Of a DNA stretch of 64,000 nt, positions 16,206-24,667 are shown piece after piece (positions within the stretch are counted from its first letter, which is position 1; the number at the start of each line of letters is the position of its first letter). The translations under genes were made by a program, and so were the position numbers. Under the pieces are notes generated by a model. The model saw only the letters and a program-made list of their open reading frames with translations, had not been told where the DNA came from and did no database searches. The DNA comes from Pseudoxanthomonas kaohsiungensis (GTDB lineage Bacteria > Pseudomonadota > Gammaproteobacteria > Xanthomonadales > Xanthomonadaceae). The stretch is taken from NCBI RefSeq assembly GCF_010211765.1, contig NZ_PDWO01000015.1, positions 1 through 64,000 of the forward strand. Direction: 5' to 3'.

Positions 16206-17440
16206 CTTGCACCTATGGCCTGAGCCAGGGACAGACAACTCACGCTCCGCGCGCCTGCCTCCCTGAGATAACGGTGGGACCACAGCAATGTGGCCCCGGT
16301 GGTCACGACATCGTCAATCACAATGACGTGCTTGCCCTGGACGTCCTGAGGGCGGGCGACGTGGAGATTTTCGCCCACATTCGCGAACCGCTGGTCCTTG
16401 TCTAGGTGGTTGCCATGGCTGGACACTGCCCCGGGTCGGAAGGCCAACACGTTGGAACGGAAGGTCACAGCCGGGGCCCGGCGCCCCAGGGTCACGCGGG
16501 GAGGTTGGTATGCCTCGGCGAACTGATCCAGCAAGCGTTCAAGCCGTGGCGTCCGACCTGGCTTGAACGGCACGACAATCACTACCGTGTCCGGATTTGC
16601 AACCGTATCCATGTGCACAAACCGCTGGATAGCCTGAATCCACTCTTCGGGAAACTCGTTAGCGTCCTTGTGGGCGATGATCTGGTCGGTCAGCGTATGC
16701 CAACCCCGTCGAAATCGAATGTCCTCGTACTCGCCGAACAGGCGCCCCATGATGTGGACCGGCACAGGCCGGCCACCAATGGCCCGCGGGAAGAAGTGGT
16801 TGACCTTGTCGATCCGGCGCTGCCGACCTTCCAGCCGCTCGCCAGTGATTAGGTACTCCAGCTCCGGCACCCCAAGGTACGGCGAGGCAAGCAATGGTGC
16901 TAGCTCGTCGGCTCCCTCAAACAGCGCATCCGGCACCCGTTCCAGCGCATACCAGTGTTCGCTCACGCGCGGCTGCCACGAGGTTTGGTCTATGAAGACC
17001 CAGCACCCTGAGCGATATGCACAGACCACGTCAGTTTTCTCGTCGCCAACTAATGCAACCTGTTCTCTGCGTCGAATGCCCAGTTGCCGTGCAGCAAGCA
17101 CGATGCCTTCTGGATTGGGTTTCGTGTTCCGCACGTCCTCGTACGCCACGACGATATCCCACTCCACCTCAGGGTAGGCCTCTTCCAGCAAGGTCTTCGC
17201 GTAATGGCGAGGCGCGCGGGTAAACACGCCCCAACGCATGTCGGGGAAATCGTCCTGCAGGCCAGTTAACTGCTCCGGCGTATAGAGCAGCCTGTCATCA
17301 CGCCGATCGTACTCACGCAGTAGTCCGCGTGTGTACTCACGGCTGGTGTTGTTGACGTTCTCCCGACCTCGGAAGCCCTCCAAGTCGTTAGTGCGCAGCA
17401 ACGTATTGTCAAGATCAAACAAGCACAACTGAATGGACAC
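16202..17440 (-). CDS. shosT: HAD-phosphoribosyltransferase fusion, ShosT-type toxin
   Basis: 412 aa with two domains. Residues 1-170 are a HAD phosphatase: 'LCLFDLDNTLL' (DxD), 'GVFTRAPRHY' (motif II threonine), 'KPNPEG' (motif III lysine) and 'VALVGDEKTDV' (motif IV acidic pair). The C-terminal half is a type I phosphoribosyltransferase with the PRPP loop 'VIVIDDVVTTGATL' near residues 375-390. This fusion beside a DprA homologue is the ShosTA toxin-antitoxin arrangement. The toxin is thought to disturb nucleotide metabolism in infected cells. The start is GTG at 17438-17440, preceded by GGAGAAGGGA. The stop overlaps the TTG start of shosA by 4 bp, so antitoxin translation is coupled to toxin translation. 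Confidence 0.85.
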   Translation of the reverse strand: MSIQLCLFDLDNTLLRTNDLEGFRGRENVNNTSREYTRGLLREYDRRDDRLLYTPEQLTGLQDDFPDMRWGVFTRAPRHYAKTLLEEAYPEVEWDIVVAYEDVRNTKPNPEGIVLAARQLGIRRREQVALVGDEKTDVVCAYRSGCWVFIDQTSWQPRVSEHWYALERVPDALFEGADELAPLLASPYLGVPELEYLITGERLEGRQRRIDKVNHFFPRAIGGRPVPVHIMGRLFGEYEDIRFRRGWHTLTDQIIAHKDANEFPEEWIQAIQRFVHMDTVANPDTVVIVVPFKPGRTPRLERLLDQFAEAYQPPRVTLGRRAPAVTFRSNVLAFRPGAVSSHGNHLDKDQRFANVGENLHVARPQDVQGKHVIVIDDVVTTGATLLWSHRYLREAGARSVSCLSLAQAIGAS

Positions 17441-17531
17441 TCCCTTCTCCCCAGAAGGTCATAGAATCATCGCCAACAAGTTGAAGCTGGCTCTCCCCTC
17501 GCAACTACACGACTGCCCTTCTTGGATCAGA

Positions 17532-17786
17532 TCAAACAATCTCGATGTTTCTTTGGCCCCGCCTCACGATCAGACAAACTCTCGGATCCGAAGCGACCTG
17601 CTCTACCAACTGAGACTCCGATACGAGCTCGGTATCCAACACCCTGTGATCGCACATGTCGCAGCGCCTATGACCATCACGCTCTACCTGCAGCTGATTC
17701 AGCTGCACGTTGAGATGGCACGACAAAGACTTAATCACCTGGCCATCGTGTGTCATTAGCGTCTTTGTTTTTGGATTGAACTTCAT
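17532..17786 (-). CDS. Small conserved protein with paired cysteines, 84 aa
   Basis: Begins 'MKFNPKTKTLMTHDGQVIKSL', followed by a 'CHLN' cysteine, a 'CDMCDHRVLDTE' motif and a C-terminal 'DPRVCLIVRRGQRNIEIV'. I recall the same layout (FNPKT..L.T..G..IK.L.CP, CxxCxxxVxDT, then a CLKV-like end) as a widespread uncharacterised small protein family. Four cysteines suggest a zinc knuckle. It starts 8 bp after the stop of the 164-aa gene, so the two are co-translated. Function unknown. Its place between a restriction-like module and ShosTA suggests a defence accessory, but that is inference. Confidence 0.65.
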   Translation of the reverse strand: MKFNPKTKTLMTHDGQVIKSLSCHLNVQLNQLQVERDGHRRCDMCDHRVLDTELVSESQLVEQVASDPRVCLIVRRGQRNIEIV

Positions 17787-17794
17787 GACTTGAT

Positions 17795-18289
17795 CTATCC
17801 AATCCAGAAATCAGCATCTTTGTCGGAATCAAAGAGGATCTCGAAATCCTCTCCATTCCAAATAGCTGGTGCGCACGCCAAGCGGGGGTTATATCCCTGA
17901 TTGCCCCTTACGGCGACGATATCCTCAATCAAATCTTCTAGCCAAACGGTTTCGCCTGGCACTAGGTCATCTGGAATCAGGTAGGCCGCAAAGGGTCTGG
18001 GGAAGTTGTACGGGTAGTAATTCCGAAACTCCATGACCACGTTCCGACCATATTCTCGTAAATCCTCCAAAAGCTCGACTTTCCCGGTCACCGGATCTTG
18101 ATCCACTCCCACCATGAAGTGCACATCAGGACTCGGCTCCACTGCCTTGACGAATGGGAAGAACCCCTCATCGACTGCGGCGTTGATTGCGCGCTCCGTT
18201 CTTGCAGTCCGGATCACCGGGCAATTCTCATAACCCGACCGTGCTGCTGGCCCTTCGGTCAACTCGACACCCCACCTGCGAGCCTTCAT
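17795..18289 (-). CDS. Hypothetical protein, 164 aa
   Basis: Soluble alpha/beta protein with no recognised motif. Visible features are 'PVIRTARTERAINAAVDEGF' near residue 25, 'HFMVGVDQDPVTGKVELL' and an aromatic segment 'EFRNYYPYNFPRPFAAYLIP', ending in an acidic 'FDSDKDADFWIG'. The AAGGGGAC ribosome-binding site before the ATG at 18289 is good. It is 27 bp downstream of the GIY-YIG gene and 8 bp upstream of the small cysteine protein, forming a pair with the latter. I cannot suggest a biochemical function. Confidence 0.65.
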   Translation of the reverse strand: MKARRWGVELTEGPAARSGYENCPVIRTARTERAINAAVDEGFFPFVKAVEPSPDVHFMVGVDQDPVTGKVELLEDLREYGRNVVMEFRNYYPYNFPRPFAAYLIPDDLVPGETVWLEDLIEDIVAVRGNQGYNPRLACAPAIWNGEDFEILFDSDKDADFWIG

Positions 18290-18315
18290 TTCTTGTCCCC
18301 TTGCGTTCGTCGCGC

Positions 18316-19500
18316 CTACTTCTGCGCTTTCAATTGTGCCGATTTCGGATCGTAAATATAGTTGGTAATCGAGCCGTCCCGAATACGGCTTACAGCCTCG
18401 TCAATAGCCTGCAACGGCACCAAGAACCACTCGCGCGGCTTTACGGGCTTGCCAAACCGATCTTCAATGGTCAGTTCCAGCTGCGCGGGCGCAAAGATCT
18501 TGTGGAAGAGGTTTTCCAGCTTCGTGCGATTGATATGGGCCAGCTTGTAGGTAGCCACGATGTCCACGCCCGCCAGCAGATAGGTTGCATCGTCCTTGGC
18601 CGCGGCAATACGCGTTTCGACCTTCCCGCCCGTCACACCGATCTTGTGGATCAGTTCGCGGTGCTGGGCCACGAACGGATGATCGGACTTGCTTTGCAGC
18701 ACGTAGATGGTCCCGCTTTCGATGTCGTCTGGCTCCAACGTATCGCCGAACAGCGGCCCGTTGTCCGCGTCGGTAATGCGTCGCCCCGTTTCGTCCTTGT
18801 ATAGCGCTCGTTGCAGCGAGCGCTGCAACAGGTTGCTCTCCGTCCCGTTCGAGTAGATGACGCGCATGCGGGCATCGGCTTCCCCGTTCGGGGCACGAAT
18901 GGGCTCGCCGACCTCGGCGACGTAAGCCATCTGCCCGCCCAGAATGAAGAAGTTCCCTTGCAAAACGCTGGCATCACGCCCGAACCGCAACGTCTTCCGC
19001 CTTCCATCCTTGAGGTCGTTCTCCACGCTCTCGAAAAGCGGCTGGAACTTCTCGAAGTCCTCGCAGCGCGTGCGGTTGGCGATCTCTTCTGCCGCCTTGC
19101 GTTCGGCAAAGGACGCCACATGGCGCAGCTGGGTGATGTCATCATCCCCAGCCGGCGCATCGATCCCCAGCTCGGCCAACAACGCGTCCTCGTCCAGCTC
19201 GTCCGGGTTGACGGTTGCAGCCGCCTGTCCGTCCAAAAGCCCGGCCGTATCCATGGGAGCCAGTAAATCGCGCGCCTCGGGAAGACCGCGGAGGCGATCC
19301 AGGCGCACTGCGTACAGCCGCTCAAAGATGTCGCGGTCCTCGCCATGCTGGGGCGCGCGACCATGGGCCTCCACGAAACGCAGGATGTCCTCGAACCCCG
19401 CGATCAGCCGCTCCTGCTGCGCCGTATGCATGCTGGCCTTGTTGGGCGCTGCTTCGACTCCCAAGGCTTCCAGCAGGTCATCGTCGTCCATGTCAGCCAT
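18316..19500 (-). CDS. GIY-YIG nuclease-domain protein (T5orf172-like)
   Basis: 394 aa from the ATG at 19498-19500. The C-terminal 130 residues carry a GIY-YIG domain: 'SGTIYVLQSKSDHPF' (degenerate GIY as TIYVL), 'IHKIGVTGGKVETRI' (the YIG-like K-I-G-x-T with the catalytic arginine), then 'INRTKLENLFHKIF' with the glutamate, as in T5orf172 proteins. The N-terminal 200 residues are acidic and helical, possibly for protein contacts. The start overlaps the helicase gene by 8 bp. It would be the nuclease subunit of a three-gene module with the helicase and the methyltransferase, in effect a restriction enzyme split over separate chains. Confidence 0.8.
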   Translation of the reverse strand: MADMDDDDLLEALGVEAAPNKASMHTAQQERLIAGFEDILRFVEAHGRAPQHGEDRDIFERLYAVRLDRLRGLPEARDLLAPMDTAGLLDGQAAATVNPDELDEDALLAELGIDAPAGDDDITQLRHVASFAERKAAEEIANRTRCEDFEKFQPLFESVENDLKDGRRKTLRFGRDASVLQGNFFILGGQMAYVAEVGEPIRAPNGEADARMRVIYSNGTESNLLQRSLQRALYKDETGRRITDADNGPLFGDTLEPDDIESGTIYVLQSKSDHPFVAQHRELIHKIGVTGGKVETRIAAAKDDATYLLAGVDIVATYKLAHINRTKLENLFHKIFAPAQLELTIEDRFGKPVKPREWFLVPLQAIDEAVSRIRDGSITNYIYDPKSAQLKAQK

Positions 19501-21586
19501 TGCCCTGGGCCTCCTTGGCCTTCTCTTCAGCCCGGTACTTGGCAAAGGCCGCTACGCCTTCGGCCATTCGCTTTTCCCAGGCGTCTGGCGAATTGATGTC
19601 TGGCAGCCGTCCCTTCTCGATCTTGAACTCCAGCGCCCGCTTGGCCAGTTCGCGCGCTTCCTCTTTCGGAATGTTCACGCGCTTTGCCGAGATGCTGGCT
19701 TGGACCTGACGCAGCACCTTCTCATCCATGGCCTTGGCCAGTACCGAGTAGGCCGCCTCAAACGGATTGATCCGGTCGATCAAGTCGATATCCAGGTCTC
19801 GGACATTGATGAACTTGCGCACGCCGTCGATCAGAGCAGTATTGCCCTGCTGCTCGCTTGCAGTGCCTTCGGCTTCGGCCTTCGCCAAGACTTGCTTGGC
19901 CTGCTGCGTGAGGTTCAGCGCAGCAATAGCGTGTTGGCGAATGGCTTCCTGGTCTGCCTCGCTCAACTCCGGATAACGATCGCGCACGATCTTACCCATC
20001 TGAACTTGGGTCAGTTCTTCGGGCAGGGTGTTGTCGTTGAACAACCCATTCTCAATCGCCGTCTTGTCTTGAACGAACGCGGTGATGACCTCGTTCAAGT
20101 CCTCCTTGCAGATCCGCTTGGCTTCCTGGGTTTCGGGCATGGTCAGCCCGCCAATCTCGACGTGGACTTGGCCCGTGGCCACATTCACGCCGACGTTGGA
20201 CCCGCCCTCTACGTATCCACCCTCGTACTCGAAGCCTTCAAGCTTGCCCTGGTTCTTGGGGGTGAACTCAAAACGCGGGGCCAGCACCTGTTCCATCAGC
20301 AGACTCGCTGCGATGGCTTTCAGTGTGTCGTTCACGGCTGCCACAACTTCCGCTTCACCTGCGGCTGGCTCGGCGATCAGATTGGTGAACCGGGAACGCT
20401 CCTTGCCGGGCGCATCGCGGGTGGCGCGGCCGATGATCTGGACGATTTCGGTCAGACTACTGCGGTAGCCGATGGTCAGGGCGTGTTCGCACCAGATCCA
20501 GTCGAACCCTTCCTTGGCCATCCCTAACGCGATGATGATGTCCACATGATCGCGATTGTTCTTCTGCGCAGGGTCTTTCAGTGAGTTCAGCACCTTGGCG
20601 CGTTTGGTAGCGTCGCTGTCGTCCACCAGGTCGGCCACCTTCAACACCGACCCATCGGCACGCTCGATCAGATGGAAGCCCGTGGCCGGATCGACACCCT
20701 TCCAGGTGCCGATGGACTCCATGACCTCTTCGACTTCCTTGTATTTGTCCTTCAAGCTCTCACGGGCGTTGACATTCGGGATGTGGACGATGGTCTTCAT
20801 CGCCGGATCCAGCACCTTGGTGATCGCGTCCAGATACCTGCCTGTGTAGAAGTAGTAGCCGATCTCCAGCGACTTCAAGTACGTGTAGCCGTTCAACTGC
20901 TCGTAGTAGGTGTATGTCACCGTCTCGAAGCGGTTTTCGTCCTGCGGCGCCAACACGGCCACCGTGTCGCCCCGGAAGTAAGAGCCGGTCATGGCCACCA
21001 GGTGGACGGAGCCTGCCGCAATCAGTTGCGTGAGCTGGCTACCCAGCACGTTATCTGGATTGCTGCTGACATGATGGAACTCGTCCACTGCCACCAGTCG
21101 GTCGTTGAACGCAGCAATGCCGTATTCCTCCACGGCAAAGCGGAAGGTGGCATGTGTACAGACCAGCACCTTGTCCTCGCTCTCCAGGAAGCGGCCCACG
21201 GCCCGCACCTTGCTCTTGTCGGCCTTGACCTCGTCGTCGCCGGGGGCATTGCACAGGTTCCATTGCGGCTCGACCTTCCAGTCCGCCCAGAAGCCGAACT
21301 TGGTCAACTCTTCGTCAGCGAAGCTGCCACCGATGGACTTCTCGGGCACCACGATGATCGCTTGCTTGAGGCCCTGATTGTGCAGCTTGTCCAGCGCAAT
21401 GAACATCAGGGCGCGCGACTTGCCCGACGCGGGCGGCGACTTGATCAGCAGGTACTGCTCGCCCCGCTTGGCGTAGGCGCGCTCCTGCATGGGACGCATG
21501 CCCAGCGCGTTGACCTTGCTCGACGCGCCAGTACGGGCTGTGGCAATCGAGACTGACGGGACTGCCTTGGTGCCTTCCGATGTCAT
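19493..21586 (-). CDS. SF2 DEAD/DEAH-type helicase of a restriction-like module
   Basis: 697 aa. Motor motifs are Walker A 'IKSPPASGKSRALMF' near residue 55, 'IIVVPEKSIGGSF' (Ia), 'LVAVDEFHHVSS' (motif II, DEFH), 'VAMTGSYFRGD' (III), 'IIIALGMAKEGFDW' (V) and 'EIVQIIGRATRDAPGKER' (VI, Q-x-x-G-R-x-x-R). The arrangement resembles the motor of type I/III restriction subunits. The C-terminal 250 residues are helical. The start codon overlaps the stop of the methyltransferase by 4 bp and its own stop overlaps the GIY-YIG start, so the three proteins are made from one coupled message. Confidence 0.87.
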   Translation of the reverse strand: MTSEGTKAVPSVSIATARTGASSKVNALGMRPMQERAYAKRGEQYLLIKSPPASGKSRALMFIALDKLHNQGLKQAIIVVPEKSIGGSFADEELTKFGFWADWKVEPQWNLCNAPGDDEVKADKSKVRAVGRFLESEDKVLVCTHATFRFAVEEYGIAAFNDRLVAVDEFHHVSSNPDNVLGSQLTQLIAAGSVHLVAMTGSYFRGDTVAVLAPQDENRFETVTYTYYEQLNGYTYLKSLEIGYYFYTGRYLDAITKVLDPAMKTIVHIPNVNARESLKDKYKEVEEVMESIGTWKGVDPATGFHLIERADGSVLKVADLVDDSDATKRAKVLNSLKDPAQKNNRDHVDIIIALGMAKEGFDWIWCEHALTIGYRSSLTEIVQIIGRATRDAPGKERSRFTNLIAEPAAGEAEVVAAVNDTLKAIAASLLMEQVLAPRFEFTPKNQGKLEGFEYEGGYVEGGSNVGVNVATGQVHVEIGGLTMPETQEAKRICKEDLNEVITAFVQDKTAIENGLFNDNTLPEELTQVQMGKIVRDRYPELSEADQEAIRQHAIAALNLTQQAKQVLAKAEAEGTASEQQGNTALIDGVRKFINVRDLDIDLIDRINPFEAAYSVLAKAMDEKVLRQVQASISAKRVNIPKEEARELAKRALEFKIEKGRLPDINSPDAWEKRMAEGVAAFAKYRAEEKAKEAQGNG

Positions 21587-24351
21587 GTCCGCTTCCCCTT
21601 CTTCGGCTTGGCCTGGCCTGCCGTCATCTTGGTGTACAGGTCGAACAGCTTTTCCAGCCGTTCGGTGTCGTTCTTGAACTTCCGCCCGATGTAGATCCGC
21701 TCCAGAACCTCATCGTTCTTTTCGTGGGCCCGCCGCAGGTCTTCCGGCATGTTCTCCGGGTCGTACAGGTCTGCGATGGTGGCCGGGAAGTGGTTTTCAC
21801 GGGCCAGCAATATCTCTTCGGCGCAAGTAGTTAGGTCTGCTTTGTTCTGCTCGGTCAGAGTTGGGACTGGAAAGGTGTTCCAACCGAGCGTGTTCGAGTA
21901 GCGAATGCGGGTTTCCAACTGACCGCAAACAGCTGCAATCCAGACAATGTGCAAACGACTAGCAATCAAGGCCATGTTCCACAATGGAGCATCGTAGGAT
22001 GCGAAAGCGGCATCCGACACCACTGTATCGGCAGGCTCGTATCCACATGGCAAAAACTCCCTGGACTCGGAAGAGACGCGTGGGACTACTAGAGTTGAGT
22101 ACTCACTGCCATGAGTCCTTTGAAATTGATGAGGACGATCTGCCAAATCTCTCGCCGTCTTACCACCAGTTAACCGTAGCTTTCTGACTTCACCAATGCG
22201 CTGCGCTATCGGCGCAATATCTAGCGCCTCTTTCAAGTGATCATCTTTTATCCACAGGCAGTAGCGCATCGTGCCGCGAATGAACTCGGCTGATCCGACA
22301 ATTCGCCGAGTGAATCGCCGCTGCTGACTGCAAGACAAGCCAAGTCCCTCACGATCCGCACGTGAAAGCAGCAGATATCCGCCATCGATGGGCATATTCC
22401 CGAACGTCATCTCGGAAACCTCCGAGATCGGCCTTCCACTTTTTTCTACAATAACTTCTCCACCTGCCGCCAAGTACGCATTGATATGCTCACATTGACG
22501 TTCAGTTGTTCCACCTGACTTATCTATTGAAAAAAGACGTCGGGGGCTGCGAGGCCTCACAGAGATACCAACAATTATTACAGTGACACCCGCATTGTGG
22601 CTTGCGAGGTTTGCCCACCGAAAGGACGTATGAGCCATTTCGATTTGGCAACCAACTCGAAATATTTCTGGCCAAAGAATTGGGATTTGCAGACCTTGAC
22701 AGATGGAGTTCGTCGACACGAAAGCTACAGATGACTGAGTCCGCGTTGTGTAATCCGCAGCTTTTAGGAACCAACCGCATACGTAATCGAGTGACTTCCA
22801 GTTCAGGACTCTACGGTCAAATATGTGTTTCAAGTCTGATTTTTGCTCTTCCTGTTGGTCACGGGACCCGAGATATGGTGGATTACCGCAGATATAGGTC
22901 TCTCCCCCTTCGTTCTGGAAGTCGATTTCCGACTGATCCTGCGGCGTGTTGAACAGGTCGTCGCCGATCAGCTTCACTCCGGTTCCAGTGGGTGGACAGA
23001 TTGCCAACCAGTCCAGGCGCAGCGCATTCCCGCAGGTGATCCAGTTCTGGCTATCCAGCGGCAGAACGTCTTTCAAAGCTTCCTTCTGGCCGCGATACAG
23101 CACATCACATTGGAACTCCGCAATGATCAGTGCCAGACGCGCAATCTCGGCCGGGAAGTCACGCAACTCGATTCCACGAAAATTGTTAATCGGGATTTCC
23201 GAAGGCTGCTCGACCTCGCCACGTCGCCGGTTGATCTCGGCTTCGATCTCGCGCATCTGTTTGTAGGCGACGACAAGGAAGTTTCCGCTACCGCATGCCG
23301 GATCGAACACACGAATGTGCGCCATGCGCTTGCGCAAGTTCAACAGCTTGATCTTGTTATCCCCCGACGTTTCCAGCTGCGTCCGCAGGTCGTCCAAGAA
23401 CAGCGGGTTTAGCACCTTCAAGATGTTGGGCACGCTCGTGTAATGCATGCCCAATGCGCCGCGCTCTTCGTCGTCGGCCACCGCCTGGATCATCGACCCG
23501 AAGATGTCGGGATTGATCTCTCGCCAGTCCAGCTTTCCGGCTTGATACAGATACGCGCGAGCCGTGCGTGTGAACTTCGGCACATCGGTATTGCCGGAGA
23601 ACAACCCACCATTGACGTAGGGAAACTCAATTGCCCAGCGCGGAATGCCCGCCGCCGCCCGATCTTCCGTCTTGGTATTCATGGCGAGGAAGATGGTGCT
23701 CAACACCTCGTGGACGTTCGAGCCATCTGGCTGCGTCATCTTGTCCACGGTAGCCGTGAACAGCGTCGCACCGGGAAAGATGTCGGTGTCTTCGGCAAAG
23801 AAACAGAAGATCAACCGGGCCATGAAGTGGTTCATGTCTGGTCGACGCGCTGTCGTGGCCCAATCAGGGTTCTCGCGCAGCAATTCGACGTACAACTTGT
23901 TCAGGCGTCCGGTAGCCCGAACGTCGATGGGGTTGTCCTTGATCTCCTTAATCGTGGAGATGCCTGCCAACGGCAAGAAGAAGCCAAAGTGGTCCGGGAA
24001 CTGAGGGAACTCGCACGCGATAGCGTCGCCGGAGGCCAGTTCCTCGGCCTCCAAAGTGGTCCCATCGGTGGCCAGAATGAACTTGGCCTTGGCCTGGGCG
24101 GTCTTGGCGCTGGCCTTCAATGCCGTCAGCGTTTGCCCCACTTGGCCGGGCTCGGCCACAGCGACGTGGATATGGTTGCGCTGCAGCACACCACCCGCCA
24201 CATCGGAGGCGTTGCTATCGCCCTTGCGCAGCCGCTGGATGGTGGTTGCCTTGTTGCCGAACGCGGCCAGGAACTGGAAAGGAAACTCTGCGCCATCAAA
24301 GGCTTGCGCAGCCAAGTCAGATAGGGCCTGTTCGATCTCAACAGCATTCAT
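21583..24351 (-). CDS. MmeI-like class I DNA methyltransferase with target-recognition domain
   Basis: 922 aa. The layout follows MmeI/type IIG proteins: an N-terminal domain, a helical spacer ('LNKLYVELLRENPDW', 'MNHFMARLIFCFFAEDTDIF'), the SAM motif I 'VFDPACGSGNFLVVAY' near residue 355, motif IV 'YICGNPPYLGS' near 500, a variable target-recognition region (about 600-840), and a C-terminal helical part. The D...ExK nuclease of true MmeI is not visible in the first 100 residues, which fits a module where cutting is done by the separate GIY-YIG protein. By eye the segment around 22.4-22.9 kb is markedly AT-richer than the rest, suggesting that the recognition region was exchanged. It leads the nine-gene minus-strand run. 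Confidence 0.88.
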   Translation of the reverse strand: MNAVEIEQALSDLAAQAFDGAEFPFQFLAAFGNKATTIQRLRKGDSNASDVAGGVLQRNHIHVAVAEPGQVGQTLTALKASAKTAQAKAKFILATDGTTLEAEELASGDAIACEFPQFPDHFGFFLPLAGISTIKEIKDNPIDVRATGRLNKLYVELLRENPDWATTARRPDMNHFMARLIFCFFAEDTDIFPGATLFTATVDKMTQPDGSNVHEVLSTIFLAMNTKTEDRAAAGIPRWAIEFPYVNGGLFSGNTDVPKFTRTARAYLYQAGKLDWREINPDIFGSMIQAVADDEERGALGMHYTSVPNILKVLNPLFLDDLRTQLETSGDNKIKLLNLRKRMAHIRVFDPACGSGNFLVVAYKQMREIEAEINRRRGEVEQPSEIPINNFRGIELRDFPAEIARLALIIAEFQCDVLYRGQKEALKDVLPLDSQNWITCGNALRLDWLAICPPTGTGVKLIGDDLFNTPQDQSEIDFQNEGGETYICGNPPYLGSRDQQEEQKSDLKHIFDRRVLNWKSLDYVCGWFLKAADYTTRTQSSVAFVSTNSICQGLQIPILWPEIFRVGCQIEMAHTSFRWANLASHNAGVTVIIVGISVRPRSPRRLFSIDKSGGTTERQCEHINAYLAAGGEVIVEKSGRPISEVSEMTFGNMPIDGGYLLLSRADREGLGLSCSQQRRFTRRIVGSAEFIRGTMRYCLWIKDDHLKEALDIAPIAQRIGEVRKLRLTGGKTARDLADRPHQFQRTHGSEYSTLVVPRVSSESREFLPCGYEPADTVVSDAAFASYDAPLWNMALIASRLHIVWIAAVCGQLETRIRYSNTLGWNTFPVPTLTEQNKADLTTCAEEILLARENHFPATIADLYDPENMPEDLRRAHEKNDEVLERIYIGRKFKNDTERLEKLFDLYTKMTAGQAKPKKGKRT

Positions 24352-24667
24352 GCAAGTGTGATTTCCAGCTCGTGGCGCGACCCGGAAGGGTCAAAAAGGG
24401 GCAATTTTGATTGTCCCACGCCACCGCCGTGGAACAGAAGCCCGCCGCGCGTGAAACATCCCACTTAGCCGACTCAGGCAAACACTATTTGCCCATCCCG
24501 CCCCCATGCGCAGTCTCTTCACTCCGTGTCTCACTGGGTGATTCGCGGGTTGCCCGGGATCTGCCGCTATGCTCGCTCAGAGCCTCCTACCCCGCCAATC
24601 AAGTGCCCCTCCCCTGCTGGCCGCGTGAGGTGGTTTATGACTTCCCCAGCCCCATTGAGATCTAGGC
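24352..24667. promoter_or_regulatory. Divergent intergenic region with an inverted repeat
   Basis: This 316-bp gap separates the minus-strand defence operon from the plus-strand DUF5677 gene and must hold both promoters. An 8-bp inverted repeat (24398-24405 and 24410-24417, one mismatch, spacer TTTG) lies about 50 bp before the methyltransferase start and could be an operator. The 12-mer GGGGCAATTTTG inside it recurs before the island HAD gene. Confidence 0.35.

Noticed and set aside
17595-17620. tRNA D-arm-like sequence on the minus strand (CTCAGTTGGTAGAGC)
   Set aside because: No anticodon stem, T-arm or matching acceptor follows, and the stretch lies inside the well-formed 84-aa cysteine protein.
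18316-24351. DISARM or BREX system
   Set aside because: There is a methyltransferase and a helicase, but no PLD nuclease, DUF1998, PglZ or BrxC-type gene. The GIY-YIG partner does not fit.
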